Source: Bradyrhizobium diazoefficiens (GTDB taxonomy: Bacteria > Pseudomonadota > Alphaproteobacteria > Rhizobiales > Xanthobacteraceae). From it: a stretch of 64,000 nucleotides of DNA. Position numbers and translations under genes: made by a program. Shown in pieces: positions 45,615 to 53,738 of this stretch (the stretch's first letter is position 1; every line of letters begins with the position of its first letter). The notes beneath the pieces are model-generated. The model made no database searches. It was not told the DNA's origin and worked only from the letters and a program-made list of their open reading frames with translations. The stretch covers positions 5,670,501 through 5,734,500 of the forward strand of contig NZ_CP067102.1 in NCBI RefSeq assembly GCF_016616885.1, written 5' to 3'.

Positions 45615-46155
45615 CGTCCACGCCTCCCGTCAACCAGTTCACGCGCACCTCGACGGCGTTGCCAAGGCGTGTCAGACGGATCGTGCCGCCGCACGACATG
45701 CCGCTGGCAAAGAAGCTGATGGTCGAGAGCGCCGGCCGGCCGTTGCAGCGTTGTGGCAGCAGCGCGTCGAACACCACGTCCGGCGGCACCTGGATGATCC
45801 AGGGGCCCGAACCCGACCTCACGGTACGTGCCCGCGCGTCTACAACGGCGCTGACCGCGCCGTAACGCGACAGCGCGGCGTTGCGGTCGGCCTTGAGCAG
45901 GGCCGCAACCTCGATCGCATAAGCCTCGAGCCGCGGCCGCGAGGTCTGCGACGGAAAGCGCGGCAGCAGAACGGCCGCGAGCATCGCGACGATGGCCAGC
46001 ACGCAGACCATTTCGAGCAGCGTGAAGCCGGCCTCGCCCGTATCAGTTCGCTCCGGAGACGAGATCGGTCGAGGTTCCCGTTCCGCCTTCCTGGCCGTCG
46101 GAGCCGAGCGAGCGAATTTCGTAGGGCGCGCGTTCCGCCGGCTGTTTGTAGACAT
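45592..46155 (-). CDS. gspH: Minor pseudopilin GspH with unusually long leader
   Basis: A 187-residue pseudopilin. The processing site G^FTLLEMVCVLAIVAMLA is at residues 43/44, so the leader is 43 residues long where 6-20 is usual. The mature globular domain (LEAYAIEVAALLKADRNAAL, GPWIIQVPPDVVFDALLP) fits GspH. I could find no ATG, GTG or TTG nearer the cleavage site in this frame, so the ATG at 46155 is the only ordinary start. It makes the gene overlap the end of gspG by 113 bases in a different frame. A GGGG stretch lies about 9 bases upstream of that ATG. A rare non-standard start is the alternative. Confidence 0.8.
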   Translation of the reverse strand: MSTNSRRNARPTKFARSAPTARKAEREPRPISSPERTDTGEAGFTLLEMVCVLAIVAMLAAVLLPRFPSQTSRPRLEAYAIEVAALLKADRNAALSRYGAVSAVVDARARTVRSGSGPWIIQVPPDVVFDALLPQRCNGRPALSTISFFASGMSCGGTIRLTRLGNAVEVRVNWLTGGVDVVAQEVL

Positions 46156-46513
46156 AAGGATTGCCCCATGGGTCGTTGGGAACGTTGCCGCCCTTCAAAT
46201 AAGGACCATTCCAGGACGCCACGCCGCTCACGGCATGCGCGAGGGCGCCAAGTCCTTCCGAGCTGGTCGGGAAGCGGCCAGCGTCGAGGTAGAACAGGTC
46301 GAGCGCGCTGCTGAAACTCTGGATCTGTATCTTGGCCGCCTTGACGCGGGATTCGCTGAGATAGTTCAGCACCCGCGGGCCGACCAGCGCCATGATCATG
46401 CCGATGATGGTGATGACGACCAGCATCTCCACCAGCGTAAAGCCTTCCTCGCCGCGACGCCGGCGCCGCCGCCTCGGCGCAGGGAACAGCGCCTTCCTAG
46501 ACACGCGGATCAT
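46043..46513 (-). CDS. gspG: Major pseudopilin GspG
   Basis: A 156-residue major pseudopilin that forms the T2SS pseudopilus. MIRVSRKALFPAPRRRRRRR, then GEEG^FTLVEMLVVITIIGMIMA with the conserved Glu at +5. The GspG-specific domain is clear: IQSFSSALDLFYLDAGRFPT, SSEGLGALAHA, WNGPYLKGGNVPNDPWGNPY, YEIRSLGSDGQEGG (calcium-binding loop). The ATG at 46513 has a strong GGGGAGGGG ribosome site, fitting for the most abundant subunit; the longer open frame upstream is a shadow over gspF. It begins 17 bases after gspF. Confidence 0.94.
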   Translation of the reverse strand: MIRVSRKALFPAPRRRRRRRGEEGFTLVEMLVVITIIGMIMALVGPRVLNYLSESRVKAAKIQIQSFSSALDLFYLDAGRFPTSSEGLGALAHAVSGVASWNGPYLKGGNVPNDPWGNPYVYKQPAERAPYEIRSLGSDGQEGGTGTSTDLVSGAN

Positions 46514-46530
46514 GCGAACCCCTCCCCTTC

Positions 46531-47748
46531 TCAACCGACGACTTGCGTCACTGACAATAGCGCCGTCATGACCGACACGATCAGGCCCCCGACCACGACG
46601 CTGATGAGGATGATCGCGGCAGGCCCGATGATGGCGACGACGCGATCGAGCTGCCGCTGCAGCTTTTCCTCGTAGAACTCCGCGACCCGGCCCGACAGCG
46701 TCGGCAACTGTCCGGTCTCCTCGCCAAGCCGCAGCATCCGCACCGCGACGGGCGGCAGCACGGCCGAAGCGGCCAGCGCCTCGGCGAGCCTGCCGCCATG
46801 GCGCACGCGGTCGGCCATCGCCGCCCAGGCCTGCACGTTGCCGGTCGCAGTCATGATGTCGATCAGGATGCGAAGCGTCGCCGTGAGCGTCACGCCGCTG
46901 CCGAGCAAGATGCCGAGATTGCGCGAGAACAGCGCGGCGCGATGGAATTCGACCACGGTCGAGATGACAGGCAGCCGCGCGATCTGCGTCACGATGCTGG
47001 CGCGGACGGATGGCCTGCGCCAAGCCAGCCAGCCGCCGATGACGGCAATGGCGACCACAGCACCAACCTCGAAGCCGTGACCGCGCAGGATGTCCGACAG
47101 CGTCAGGAACACCTCGATGACGGGATCGGTCTTGGCGTTGAAGTCGCGCAACACCGCCGAAAACTGCGGAAGCACGAACGTGACGAAGAAGATCAGCACG
47201 CCGCCGGCCGCGAGCAGCACGAAGGCAGGATATTGCAGGGCGCCGGTCACCTTGCGGCGCAGAGCTTCCGCGCGCGTGCGCTCTGTCCCGATCGTCTCCA
47301 GAATGTGGTCCAGCGTGCCCGACATCTCGCCGACTCTGACCAGGGCGACATACATCGGCGGAAACAGCGTCGGCTCGCGCGCGAGCGCTTCGGCAAAGCT
47401 CTCGCCGGACAGGATCGCGGTCTTGATAATATTGACAACCGGGCGAAGCCGGCTGACGTCCATATCGCCTGCGAGCAGTTCGAGCGCATCATTCAGCCGA
47501 GCACCGGCCTTCAAGAGCAGGGCAAGGTCGCGCGTGAAGATCGTGACATCCGCAGGCCCCGGCTTCGACAACGTCAACGACGCCAGCGAGAGCGACCAGC
47601 CCTTGGCTTCCTCCTCGGGCCCGGCGTCGATCGCGACCAGGCCGAGATATTCGATGCGCTGGGACACTTCGGCGAGGTTGGCCGCCGTGATCGAGCCGGA
47701 GACGACCTCTCCCTTCTGCGTCAGCGCGCGATAGCGAAAGTTCGGCAT
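46531..47748 (-). CDS. gspF: Type II secretion inner-membrane protein GspF
   Basis: A 405-residue platform protein. MPNFRYRALTQKGEVVSGSI is the family's N-terminus. Two T2SSF domains follow (TIFTRDLALLLKAGARLNDA and FSRNLGILLGSGVTLTATLR), with three membrane segments (for example VLLAAGGVLIFFVTFVLPQF and AIILISVVVGGLIVSVMTAL). EETGQLPTLSGRVAEFYEEK is a typical signature. GspF is the polytopic core around which GspE and GspL assemble. It starts 4 bases after gspE. Confidence 0.95.
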   Translation of the reverse strand: MPNFRYRALTQKGEVVSGSITAANLAEVSQRIEYLGLVAIDAGPEEEAKGWSLSLASLTLSKPGPADVTIFTRDLALLLKAGARLNDALELLAGDMDVSRLRPVVNIIKTAILSGESFAEALAREPTLFPPMYVALVRVGEMSGTLDHILETIGTERTRAEALRRKVTGALQYPAFVLLAAGGVLIFFVTFVLPQFSAVLRDFNAKTDPVIEVFLTLSDILRGHGFEVGAVVAIAVIGGWLAWRRPSVRASIVTQIARLPVISTVVEFHRAALFSRNLGILLGSGVTLTATLRILIDIMTATGNVQAWAAMADRVRHGGRLAEALAASAVLPPVAVRMLRLGEETGQLPTLSGRVAEFYEEKLQRQLDRVVAIIGPAAIILISVVVGGLIVSVMTALLSVTQVVG

Positions 47749-47752
47749 CTCG

Positions 47753-49438
47753 TCACCGCACGGTGGTCACGCGCAGGATCTCCGCCGCCGAGGTCATGCC
47801 CGACAGGCATTTGGCGAGGCCATCCTCGATCATGGTCGTCATGCCGTTGCGGATGGCGACCTTATCGATGGATTCCCAGTCGGACTGCTCCTCGACCAGC
47901 GCGCGGACTTCCTCATTCATCTCGAGCACCTCGAACACGCCGATACGACCGCGATAGCCGACATTGCCGCAGCGCTCGCAGCCGACGGGTTCGAAGATGA
48001 CATTGCCGACGGACAAACCGACCGCCGTGTAGCGCGGATCGGCCTCGACGTCGGCATGGGTCAGCGGCCGGCTGCTCTTGCAGCGGTCACAGAGCTGGCG
48101 GACCAGGCGCTGCGCGATCACCGCGCGCAGGGTCGAGCGCAGCAGGAACGCCTCGACGCCGAGATCAAGCAGGCGCGGCACGGCGGCCGCCGCCGTCTCG
48201 GTGTGCAGCGTGGTCAGCACGAGATGGCCGGTGAGCGCTGCGTGGATCGCAACATGAGCGGTCTCGGAATCGCGGACTTCGCCGACCATGATGACGTCGG
48301 GGTCCTGGCGCACGAATGACCGCAGCGCGGTGGCGAAGGTCAGACCGATCGAGGGCTTGGCCTGCGACTGGGAGATGCCGGGGATCTCGTATTCGACGGG
48401 ATCCTCAATGGTGAGGATCTTTCGGGTCGGCTCGTTGAGCAGCGACAGCACCGTCGCGAGCGTCGTGGTCTTGCCGCTGCCGGTCGGGCCGGTGACGATG
48501 ATCATGCCGTGCGGCAGTGCCAGCATGCGTCGCAATTTGCCCTGGTCGCCGGGCAGGAAGCCGAGCTTGTCGATCGACAGCAAAGCGCGGTCCCGCGGCA
48601 GCAGGCGGATGACGGCGGACTCGCCATGCTGCGTCGGCATGATCGCGACCCGCACGTCGATCTCCGAGCGCGCCGCCCGTACCCGCGCGCCGCCGTCCTG
48701 CGGCAACCGGCGCTCGGCGATGTTCAGTCCCGCCAGGATCTTGATACGCGAGATCACCGCCGCCGGGGGTACGCCGTTCGGTGTCGCGACATTGCGCAAC
48801 AGCCCATCGACGCGCATCCGTATCACCAGCGAGGTGCGGCCGGGCTCGATATGGATATCGCTGGCGCGCAGCTCGACGGCGGTCTCGAACATGTCGTTGA
48901 CGGCGCGAACGACCGGCGCGCCGCTGGCAAGGTCGCGCAGATTGTCAATGTCGTCGTCCTGCGCTGTGGCACTGACGGCGGTCTCGGCGCTGGCGCTCTC
49001 CTCCTCGCCGAGACGCTGGTCGAGCACGGTGGCGATATCCTCGAACGAGGCAACCTTGATGGTCGGCACTGTGCCAAGCACGATTGCGGCCGCCTGTATG
49101 GATGCCCGGTCCGTGGGGTCGGCCAGCACAAGCACCGGCGATCCGCCAGCGGGCTGACACGGGAATACCGCCATTTCGCGCAGGAACCGGCGCGAAAACT
49201 GCTGCGCGCGGGATTCCGTCGCCATCATCTCCTGAAGCGTCACTCGCGGAAGCTCGAAGAACAGCGACACCTCGTCGGCGAATTCGCTCGCCGACAATTC
49301 ACTCATTTCCCACAGCTTACGCAGACCACCTTCGGCAGGGCGGGACCCATTCGGCCTGCCGAGCTTGTCCGCGTCCGGATTCAGGCCAACTTTCTGGCTG
49401 AAACGAGCTACGAACTCGTGCGCATTCGGGGAGGCCAT
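47753..49438 (-). CDS. gspE: Type II secretion ATPase GspE
   Basis: A 561-residue cytoplasmic secretion ATPase. The N-terminal N1/N2 domains come first (SASEFADEVSLFFELPRVTL; VLVLADPTDRASIQAAAIVL), then the ATPase core: Walker A GPTGSGKTTTLATVLSLL near residue 316, ILTIEDPVEYEIPGISQSQA, Walker B PDVIMVGEVRDSETAHVAIH, and the His box TGHLVLTTLHTETAAAAVPR. A zinc-binding domain has two CxxC pairs (LCDRCKSS and GCERCGNVG). It powers pseudopilus growth and is the first gene of the minus-strand gsp operon. The ATG at 49438 lacks an obvious ribosome site. Confidence 0.96.
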   Translation of the reverse strand: MASPNAHEFVARFSQKVGLNPDADKLGRPNGSRPAEGGLRKLWEMSELSASEFADEVSLFFELPRVTLQEMMATESRAQQFSRRFLREMAVFPCQPAGGSPVLVLADPTDRASIQAAAIVLGTVPTIKVASFEDIATVLDQRLGEEESASAETAVSATAQDDDIDNLRDLASGAPVVRAVNDMFETAVELRASDIHIEPGRTSLVIRMRVDGLLRNVATPNGVPPAAVISRIKILAGLNIAERRLPQDGGARVRAARSEIDVRVAIMPTQHGESAVIRLLPRDRALLSIDKLGFLPGDQGKLRRMLALPHGMIIVTGPTGSGKTTTLATVLSLLNEPTRKILTIEDPVEYEIPGISQSQAKPSIGLTFATALRSFVRQDPDVIMVGEVRDSETAHVAIHAALTGHLVLTTLHTETAAAAVPRLLDLGVEAFLLRSTLRAVIAQRLVRQLCDRCKSSRPLTHADVEADPRYTAVGLSVGNVIFEPVGCERCGNVGYRGRIGVFEVLEMNEEVRALVEEQSDWESIDKVAIRNGMTTMIEDGLAKCLSGMTSAAEILRVTTVR

Positions 49439-49758
49439 GGACGTGTACCGTAGTCACTCTGACGGCCGCAGAGCGGCGAGCGGGCCGTTTACCTTACTTC
49501 TCCGATTGGAAATGTGACGGCATGGTCGATCGCAATATCGTCCCCAGCCCGTCACAACATGATCAAACAGAACGCCCTTGATGTCTCTGAGCAATTTCCC
49601 GTCGCATCACATTCTCATAATAAACTCGCGCGCGACGGGCACAGGGCTAACAGAATTCATAACACACGACTGTCATACGAGAGGGTTAAGCAAGCCTCAT
49701 TCGGCCCGCCCCGCCTCGACGGGAATAACAGTGGGCGGCGCGTGAGTGAGGCAGTCCA
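49439..49758. promoter_or_regulatory. Divergent promoter region of the T2SS operon (gspE) and gspD
   Basis: 320 non-coding bases from which gspE-M and gspD read outward. The right half is AT-richer (CATTCTCATAATAAACTC around 49609-49630 and ATTCATAACACACGACTGTC near 49655). A single CTGTCAT heptamer occurs at 49669-49675; without a second copy at the right spacing it is not a Pho box. GAGG precedes the gspD GTG. Confidence 0.5.
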
Positions 49759-52110
49759 GTGAGCCGAGCAGCATTCCGGATCGGCTTGGTTGTCCAATGC
49801 GCTGCCATCTGCGTATTGCTCGGATCGTGCAACACGGTGAGCGGCATCGCCGATGCCGACACCAAGGATCCGGATGTCTTCGACAAGGTCCGCTCGGTTG
49901 ACCTGTTGCCGCGCTATCCGAACCAGTTGCCGCAGCGCGAGCTCTCGACCGGCCCCCGCGCCAAGACCGCGATCTATGCTGCGGTTGCAAGCGACGACGC
50001 GCCAACCGCCACCTCCTCGCAGCAAGCGGCGGTCAGCACCGACCGGTTCGAGCTCAATTTCGACAACTCGCCGGTCGCATCCGTCGCCAAGATCGTGCTC
50101 GGCGACATCCTCGGCGTCGGTTACGTCATCGATCCTCGCGTCCAGGGCAATATCAGCCTTTCCTCGGGCCGTCCGATCCCCAAATCCGACGTCGTCTTCG
50201 CGCTCGAAAACGCGCTGCGGATCGGCGGCGTCGCGCTGGTGCGCGACGATACCGGCTACCGGCTGATGCCGCAGGGCGACGCGGTCGGCGTCGGCGGTGC
50301 GGACGCCTCCGATCGCATGACACCGGGCTACGGCATAACGATCGTGCCGTTGCAATATGTCTCGGCGCAGACCGTCATCAAGCTGGTCGACAGTTTTGCC
50401 ACCAAGCAGGGCATGATCCGCGCCGACACCAGCCGCAACCTGATCCTGATCCAGGGCTCCGGCAGCGAGCGCCGCAACGCGGTCGATCTCGTGCTGAGCT
50501 TCGATGCGGACTTTTTGAAGGGACAGTCGGTCGGCATCTTCCCGGTGCAGAACAGCAATCCGGGACCGATCATCGCCGAGCTCGAAAAGATCGTCGATTC
50601 CGGCGAAGGCGGCATGACGCAGAACGTGATCAAATTCCAGTCGATCGCCCGGATGAACGCGGTGCTCGCGGTGACGCGGAAGCCGGAGCTGTTGAATCGT
50701 GTCGAGACCTGGATCCGCCGCCTCGACACCACCAATACAGGCCGCTCCGCGGTCCACGTCTACCGCGTGAAGTTCGGCGACGCCCGGCAGATCGCGCGGG
50801 TGCTCAACGACGTCTTCGGTTCGAGCAGCTCTTCCGGCTCGTCCGCCTCTCCGCTCGACAGCCCGGGCGGACAGGTCGCACCGGGATCCGGCCTCGCCTC
50901 GAGCTCGAGCGGCGGCTCTGCGCTCAGCCGCCTGTCGGCCTCGCCCAATCAGTCGAGCGGCGGTTTTGGCTCGAATTCAGGCGGACGCGTCGCAAGCTCG
51001 GGTGCGGCCGACGCGTCCACCGGCAATCAGGCCGCCTACGGTTCATCATCCGCTTCGCAAGGCGGCGGCAGCCTGTTCGACAACTCCGCCACAGCACAGA
51101 ATTCAGGCCGCGGCGGCACAGGTCCCGGCAACGTTCTCGACGGTGTCCGCATCACTCCCGACAGCGTCAATAACACGCTATTGATCTATGCGAGCCAGGA
51201 ACAGTACCGGATCATCGAGCAGACCATCAAGGAGATCGACCAGCCGCAGCTCCAGGTCGCCATTGACGCCACCATCGCCGAGGTGACGCTAACCGACGAT
51301 CTCCAATATGGCATCCAGTCCTACATCATGAGCCGCGATGTCGGCCTGAAGCCCAACACCGGCTCGACGGGCTTTAACGGCGCAACGTCGGTCGTCGCGG
51401 CGGCAACCGATGTCGTGCTCCAGCGCGCCATCCCCGGCTTCAACTTCCTGGTCGGCTCGGCGCAGACGCCGCGCGCCGTGCTCAACGCACTGCATGCGGT
51501 CACCGACGTCAAGGTGCTGTCGAATCCCTCCCTGGTCGTGATCGACAACCAGGTCGCGACGCTCCAGGTCGGCGACGAGATCCCGATCCAGACCGGAAGC
51601 GCAACCGTGCTGACCGGCAACAACACCATCGCCAACACGACCGACTATCGCAGCACCGGCATCATCCTGCGCGTGGTGCCGCGGATCAATGCCAACGGCA
51701 ATGTCAGGCTCGATGTCGAGCAGGAGATCTCCAATCCTGTCAGCAATTCGTCGTCAGGTTCGTCCTCGACGTCGACCAACTCGCTGACGCCGACGGTATC
51801 GACCCGCAAGGTGCGCAGCTCGGTCGCGGTCGCGAGCGGACAAACGGTCCTGCTGGCGGGCCTGATCAGCGACACCCAGACCAAGACCCGCGCGGGCATT
51901 CCGGGCCTCGACCAGATTCCCGGCCTCGGCGAAGCCGTGTTCGGGCAGACGGACAAGCAGGTCAAGCGCACCGAGCTGATCATCTTCATCCGGCCGCAGA
52001 TCATCCGCGACGGCGCCGATGCTCATTTCGTCGCCGAGGAGCTGCGCACCAAGCTGCGCGGCACGATCAACGCAATCGGGCCGAAACCCGCGCCGACGAC
52101 CTACCGCTGA
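49759..52110 (+). CDS. gspD: Type II secretion secretin GspD
   Basis: A 783-residue outer-membrane secretin that forms the T2SS exit channel. The GTG start gives MSRAAFRIGLVVQCAAICVL with lipobox LLGSC, so it may be lipidated and self-piloting. N-domains follow (FELNFDNSPVASVAKIVLGD; GITIVPLQYVSAQTVIKLVD; VHVYRVKFGDARQIARVLND). About 110 residues of Ser/Gly/Ala-rich low-complexity sequence are inserted within N3 (about 352-460). The secretin core has ATIAEVTLTDDLQYGIQSYI, NVRLDVEQEISNPV and the signature VAVASGQTVLLAGLISDTQT, ending TELIIFIRPQIIRDGADAHF. It is divergent from gspE. Confidence 0.95.
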   Translation: MSRAAFRIGLVVQCAAICVLLGSCNTVSGIADADTKDPDVFDKVRSVDLLPRYPNQLPQRELSTGPRAKTAIYAAVASDDAPTATSSQQAAVSTDRFELNFDNSPVASVAKIVLGDILGVGYVIDPRVQGNISLSSGRPIPKSDVVFALENALRIGGVALVRDDTGYRLMPQGDAVGVGGADASDRMTPGYGITIVPLQYVSAQTVIKLVDSFATKQGMIRADTSRNLILIQGSGSERRNAVDLVLSFDADFLKGQSVGIFPVQNSNPGPIIAELEKIVDSGEGGMTQNVIKFQSIARMNAVLAVTRKPELLNRVETWIRRLDTTNTGRSAVHVYRVKFGDARQIARVLNDVFGSSSSSGSSASPLDSPGGQVAPGSGLASSSSGGSALSRLSASPNQSSGGFGSNSGGRVASSGAADASTGNQAAYGSSSASQGGGSLFDNSATAQNSGRGGTGPGNVLDGVRITPDSVNNTLLIYASQEQYRIIEQTIKEIDQPQLQVAIDATIAEVTLTDDLQYGIQSYIMSRDVGLKPNTGSTGFNGATSVVAAATDVVLQRAIPGFNFLVGSAQTPRAVLNALHAVTDVKVLSNPSLVVIDNQVATLQVGDEIPIQTGSATVLTGNNTIANTTDYRSTGIILRVVPRINANGNVRLDVEQEISNPVSNSSSGSSSTSTNSLTPTVSTRKVRSSVAVASGQTVLLAGLISDTQTKTRAGIPGLDQIPGLGEAVFGQTDKQVKRTELIIFIRPQIIRDGADAHFVAEELRTKLRGTINAIGPKPAPTTYR

Positions 52111-52141
52111 GCCGGTACAAATTACCCGAGGAGCGGTTAAC

Positions 52142-52639
52142 ATGATCAGGTCCAGCAGACTCTTGATTTCCGCCATCGTGCTGGGACTTGCCTCGACAAG
52201 CATCGCCCACGCAGATTCCCTCGGCGCCGGAACCGGCGCGTTCAACCGCGGCGACTACAATACCGCCGCCCGTCTGCTGTTGCCGCAGGCCGAGCGCGGC
52301 AATGCCCGCGCGCAAGGGATGGTCGGCTTCATGTACGCGACCGGACAAGGCCTGCCGCAGGCCTATGACGCCGCCGGCTACTGGTACAGGCTGGCCGCCG
52401 AGCAAGGCGACACCACGTCGCAATATCTGCTCGGCCTCGCCTACGACAAGGGCCAGGGCGTGCCGCAGGACGACGTCGCCGCCTACAAATGGCTGAACCT
52501 CGCGGCTGCGCACGCACCGAGGAAAACGCGCGAGAATTTTGCAAAGTTGCGCAATGCGGTCGCCTCGAAGATGAGCCGCGGCCAGATCGCGGCCGGCCAA
52601 TGGCACGCGCTGCGCTGGCCCGAGGAGTCGCCGTTCTGA
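52142..52639 (+). CDS. Exported Sel1-repeat (SLR/TPR-like) protein
   Basis: A 165-residue protein. MIRSSRLLISAIVLGLASTS ending AHA is a signal peptide, so the product is periplasmic. Two to three Sel1-like repeats follow (ARAQGMVGFMYATGQGLPQA, TTSQYLLGLAYDKGQGVPQD, AYKWLNLAAAHA), which usually mediate protein contacts. The ATG at 52142 has a GAGGAG ribosome site. It is 31 bases after gspD, so a role in secretin assembly or T2SS function is plausible by position, comparable to a pilotin-like helper, but this is inference. Confidence 0.85.
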   Translation: MIRSSRLLISAIVLGLASTSIAHADSLGAGTGAFNRGDYNTAARLLLPQAERGNARAQGMVGFMYATGQGLPQAYDAAGYWYRLAAEQGDTTSQYLLGLAYDKGQGVPQDDVAAYKWLNLAAAHAPRKTRENFAKLRNAVASKMSRGQIAAGQWHALRWPEESPF

Positions 52640-52841
52640 TCGACCGTGAGGGCCGCAAGCTGCGGGGAATGCCGTCATATCAAGATGTGACGGTGTAACG
52701 CCGGTCTTAACGAAAATCACACCATCACCGCCGCCGTCCCAGCCGAGATCGCGCGGATCGGTACAATTTGAAGCAATAGCTTAGCCGGATCGCGAGCTGT
52801 CTCTGCCAACCTCCCCAGCACAGGGAGCGTCGGGGGACGAC

Positions 52842-53489
52842 ATGGCGGGAAGTCGCAACGCAAAGCAGAGACTGACGACGCTGGCGGCCGCCGGCTTGGC
52901 CGCGGCCTGTCTGTCGATGGCGCTGCCGGCCCATGCTTTCCTGGCCCGCCCCACCCTCTTTGCTGCGATCGGCGCCGCGACCAAGGCACCGTCCGGCTGG
53001 CAACAGTTCTGCGCCGAGAATGCCGAGGAGTGCCGGCCCGGCGCCGATCAGGCGCGGGACGTCGTGCTCACGCCCGAACTGCTTCAGCAGCTCTACGAGA
53101 TCAACAAATACGTCAATGATCGCGTCGCCTGGACCAGCGATGACGCGCTTTACGGCAAGGCCGAACGCTGGACGCTGCCGCTTGATCGCGGCGATTGCGA
53201 GGACATCGTCCTGCTCAAGCGCAAGATGCTCGCCAAGCTGGGCTGGCCGCAGGGATCGCTCCTGATCACCACGGTCGAGGAGCCCGGTCCGGCGAAGGGG
53301 CGTCACGCCGTACTCACCGTTCGCTCCGACCGCGGCGAGATGATACTCGACAACCAGACCCCGGAAATCCTGTTCTGGTATGAGACCAAATACCGCTACC
53401 TGTCGCGGCAAAGCGCCACCGACCCGAACGTCTGGGTGGCCTTCGGCTCCGAGCAACCGAAGCCGCCGGCCCTAACCGTCGAGCGCTAG
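52842..53489 (+). CDS. LapG-like periplasmic transglutaminase-fold cysteine protease (BTLCP)
   Basis: A 215-residue exported protein of the bacterial transglutaminase-like cysteine proteinase family (DUF920). Signal peptide: MAGSRNAKQRLTTLAAAGLA ... PAHA. The catalytic triad is visible: Cys in DRGDCEDIVLLKRKML (about residue 119), His in KGRHAVLTVRSD (about 155) and Asp in MILDNQTPEILFWYE (about 170). In Pseudomonas, LapG of this family cleaves the T1SS adhesin LapA to release cells from a biofilm, under control of the c-di-GMP receptor LapD. Here it lies just before two adhesin genes and a T1SS, but no LapD homologue is in the window. A G-rich ribosome site (GGGGGACGAC) precedes the ATG. Confidence 0.9.
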   Translation: MAGSRNAKQRLTTLAAAGLAAACLSMALPAHAFLARPTLFAAIGAATKAPSGWQQFCAENAEECRPGADQARDVVLTPELLQQLYEINKYVNDRVAWTSDDALYGKAERWTLPLDRGDCEDIVLLKRKMLAKLGWPQGSLLITTVEEPGPAKGRHAVLTVRSDRGEMILDNQTPEILFWYETKYRYLSRQSATDPNVWVAFGSEQPKPPALTVER

Positions 53490-53624
53490 TTCACCCGCAG
53501 AACAGCCTATAGATGCCCCTGCGCGCACGGCACACCGTTGCCCGCGTGCCCGCCGGCCGTGCGTGAACGTCGGCACGGCATCGCCCGTCCGGCGTCTGGC
53601 TGCACCTTCTCGTCGCGAACAATC

Positions 53625-53738
53625 CTATAATATTGCACGCGCGTTATGATATATATTATATCATTCGCGATGGAATGATTCCTATTTTAATTGTATCTAC
53701 ATCGCGACCAATCCCAATAGCGCTCATTTGAGGCATCA
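53625..53738 (+). promoter_or_regulatory. AT-rich promoter of the first adhesin gene with a near-perfect palindrome
   Basis: This falls within the 249-base gap after the BTLCP gene. It contains the perfect inverted repeat ATGATATA-3-TATATCAT (53646-53664), and TATCATTC (53659-53666) is shared with other promoters in the window. TTGAGG precedes the ATG. It is probably the promoter and operator of the adhesin genes. Confidence 0.55.

Noticed and set aside
44530..46314. A 594-codon plus-strand open frame opposite gspG-J
   Set aside because: Antisense to four well-supported pseudopilin genes; Arg-rich, motif-free translation.
46514..47023. Extended N-terminus of gspG
   Set aside because: The extra 170 codons overlap gspF in another frame and are His/Arg-rich; a strong ribosome site marks the ATG at 46513.
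49660..49690. CTGTCAT heptamer as a Pho box before gspD
   Set aside because: Only a single heptamer was found; a Pho box needs two direct repeats at about 11-base phasing.
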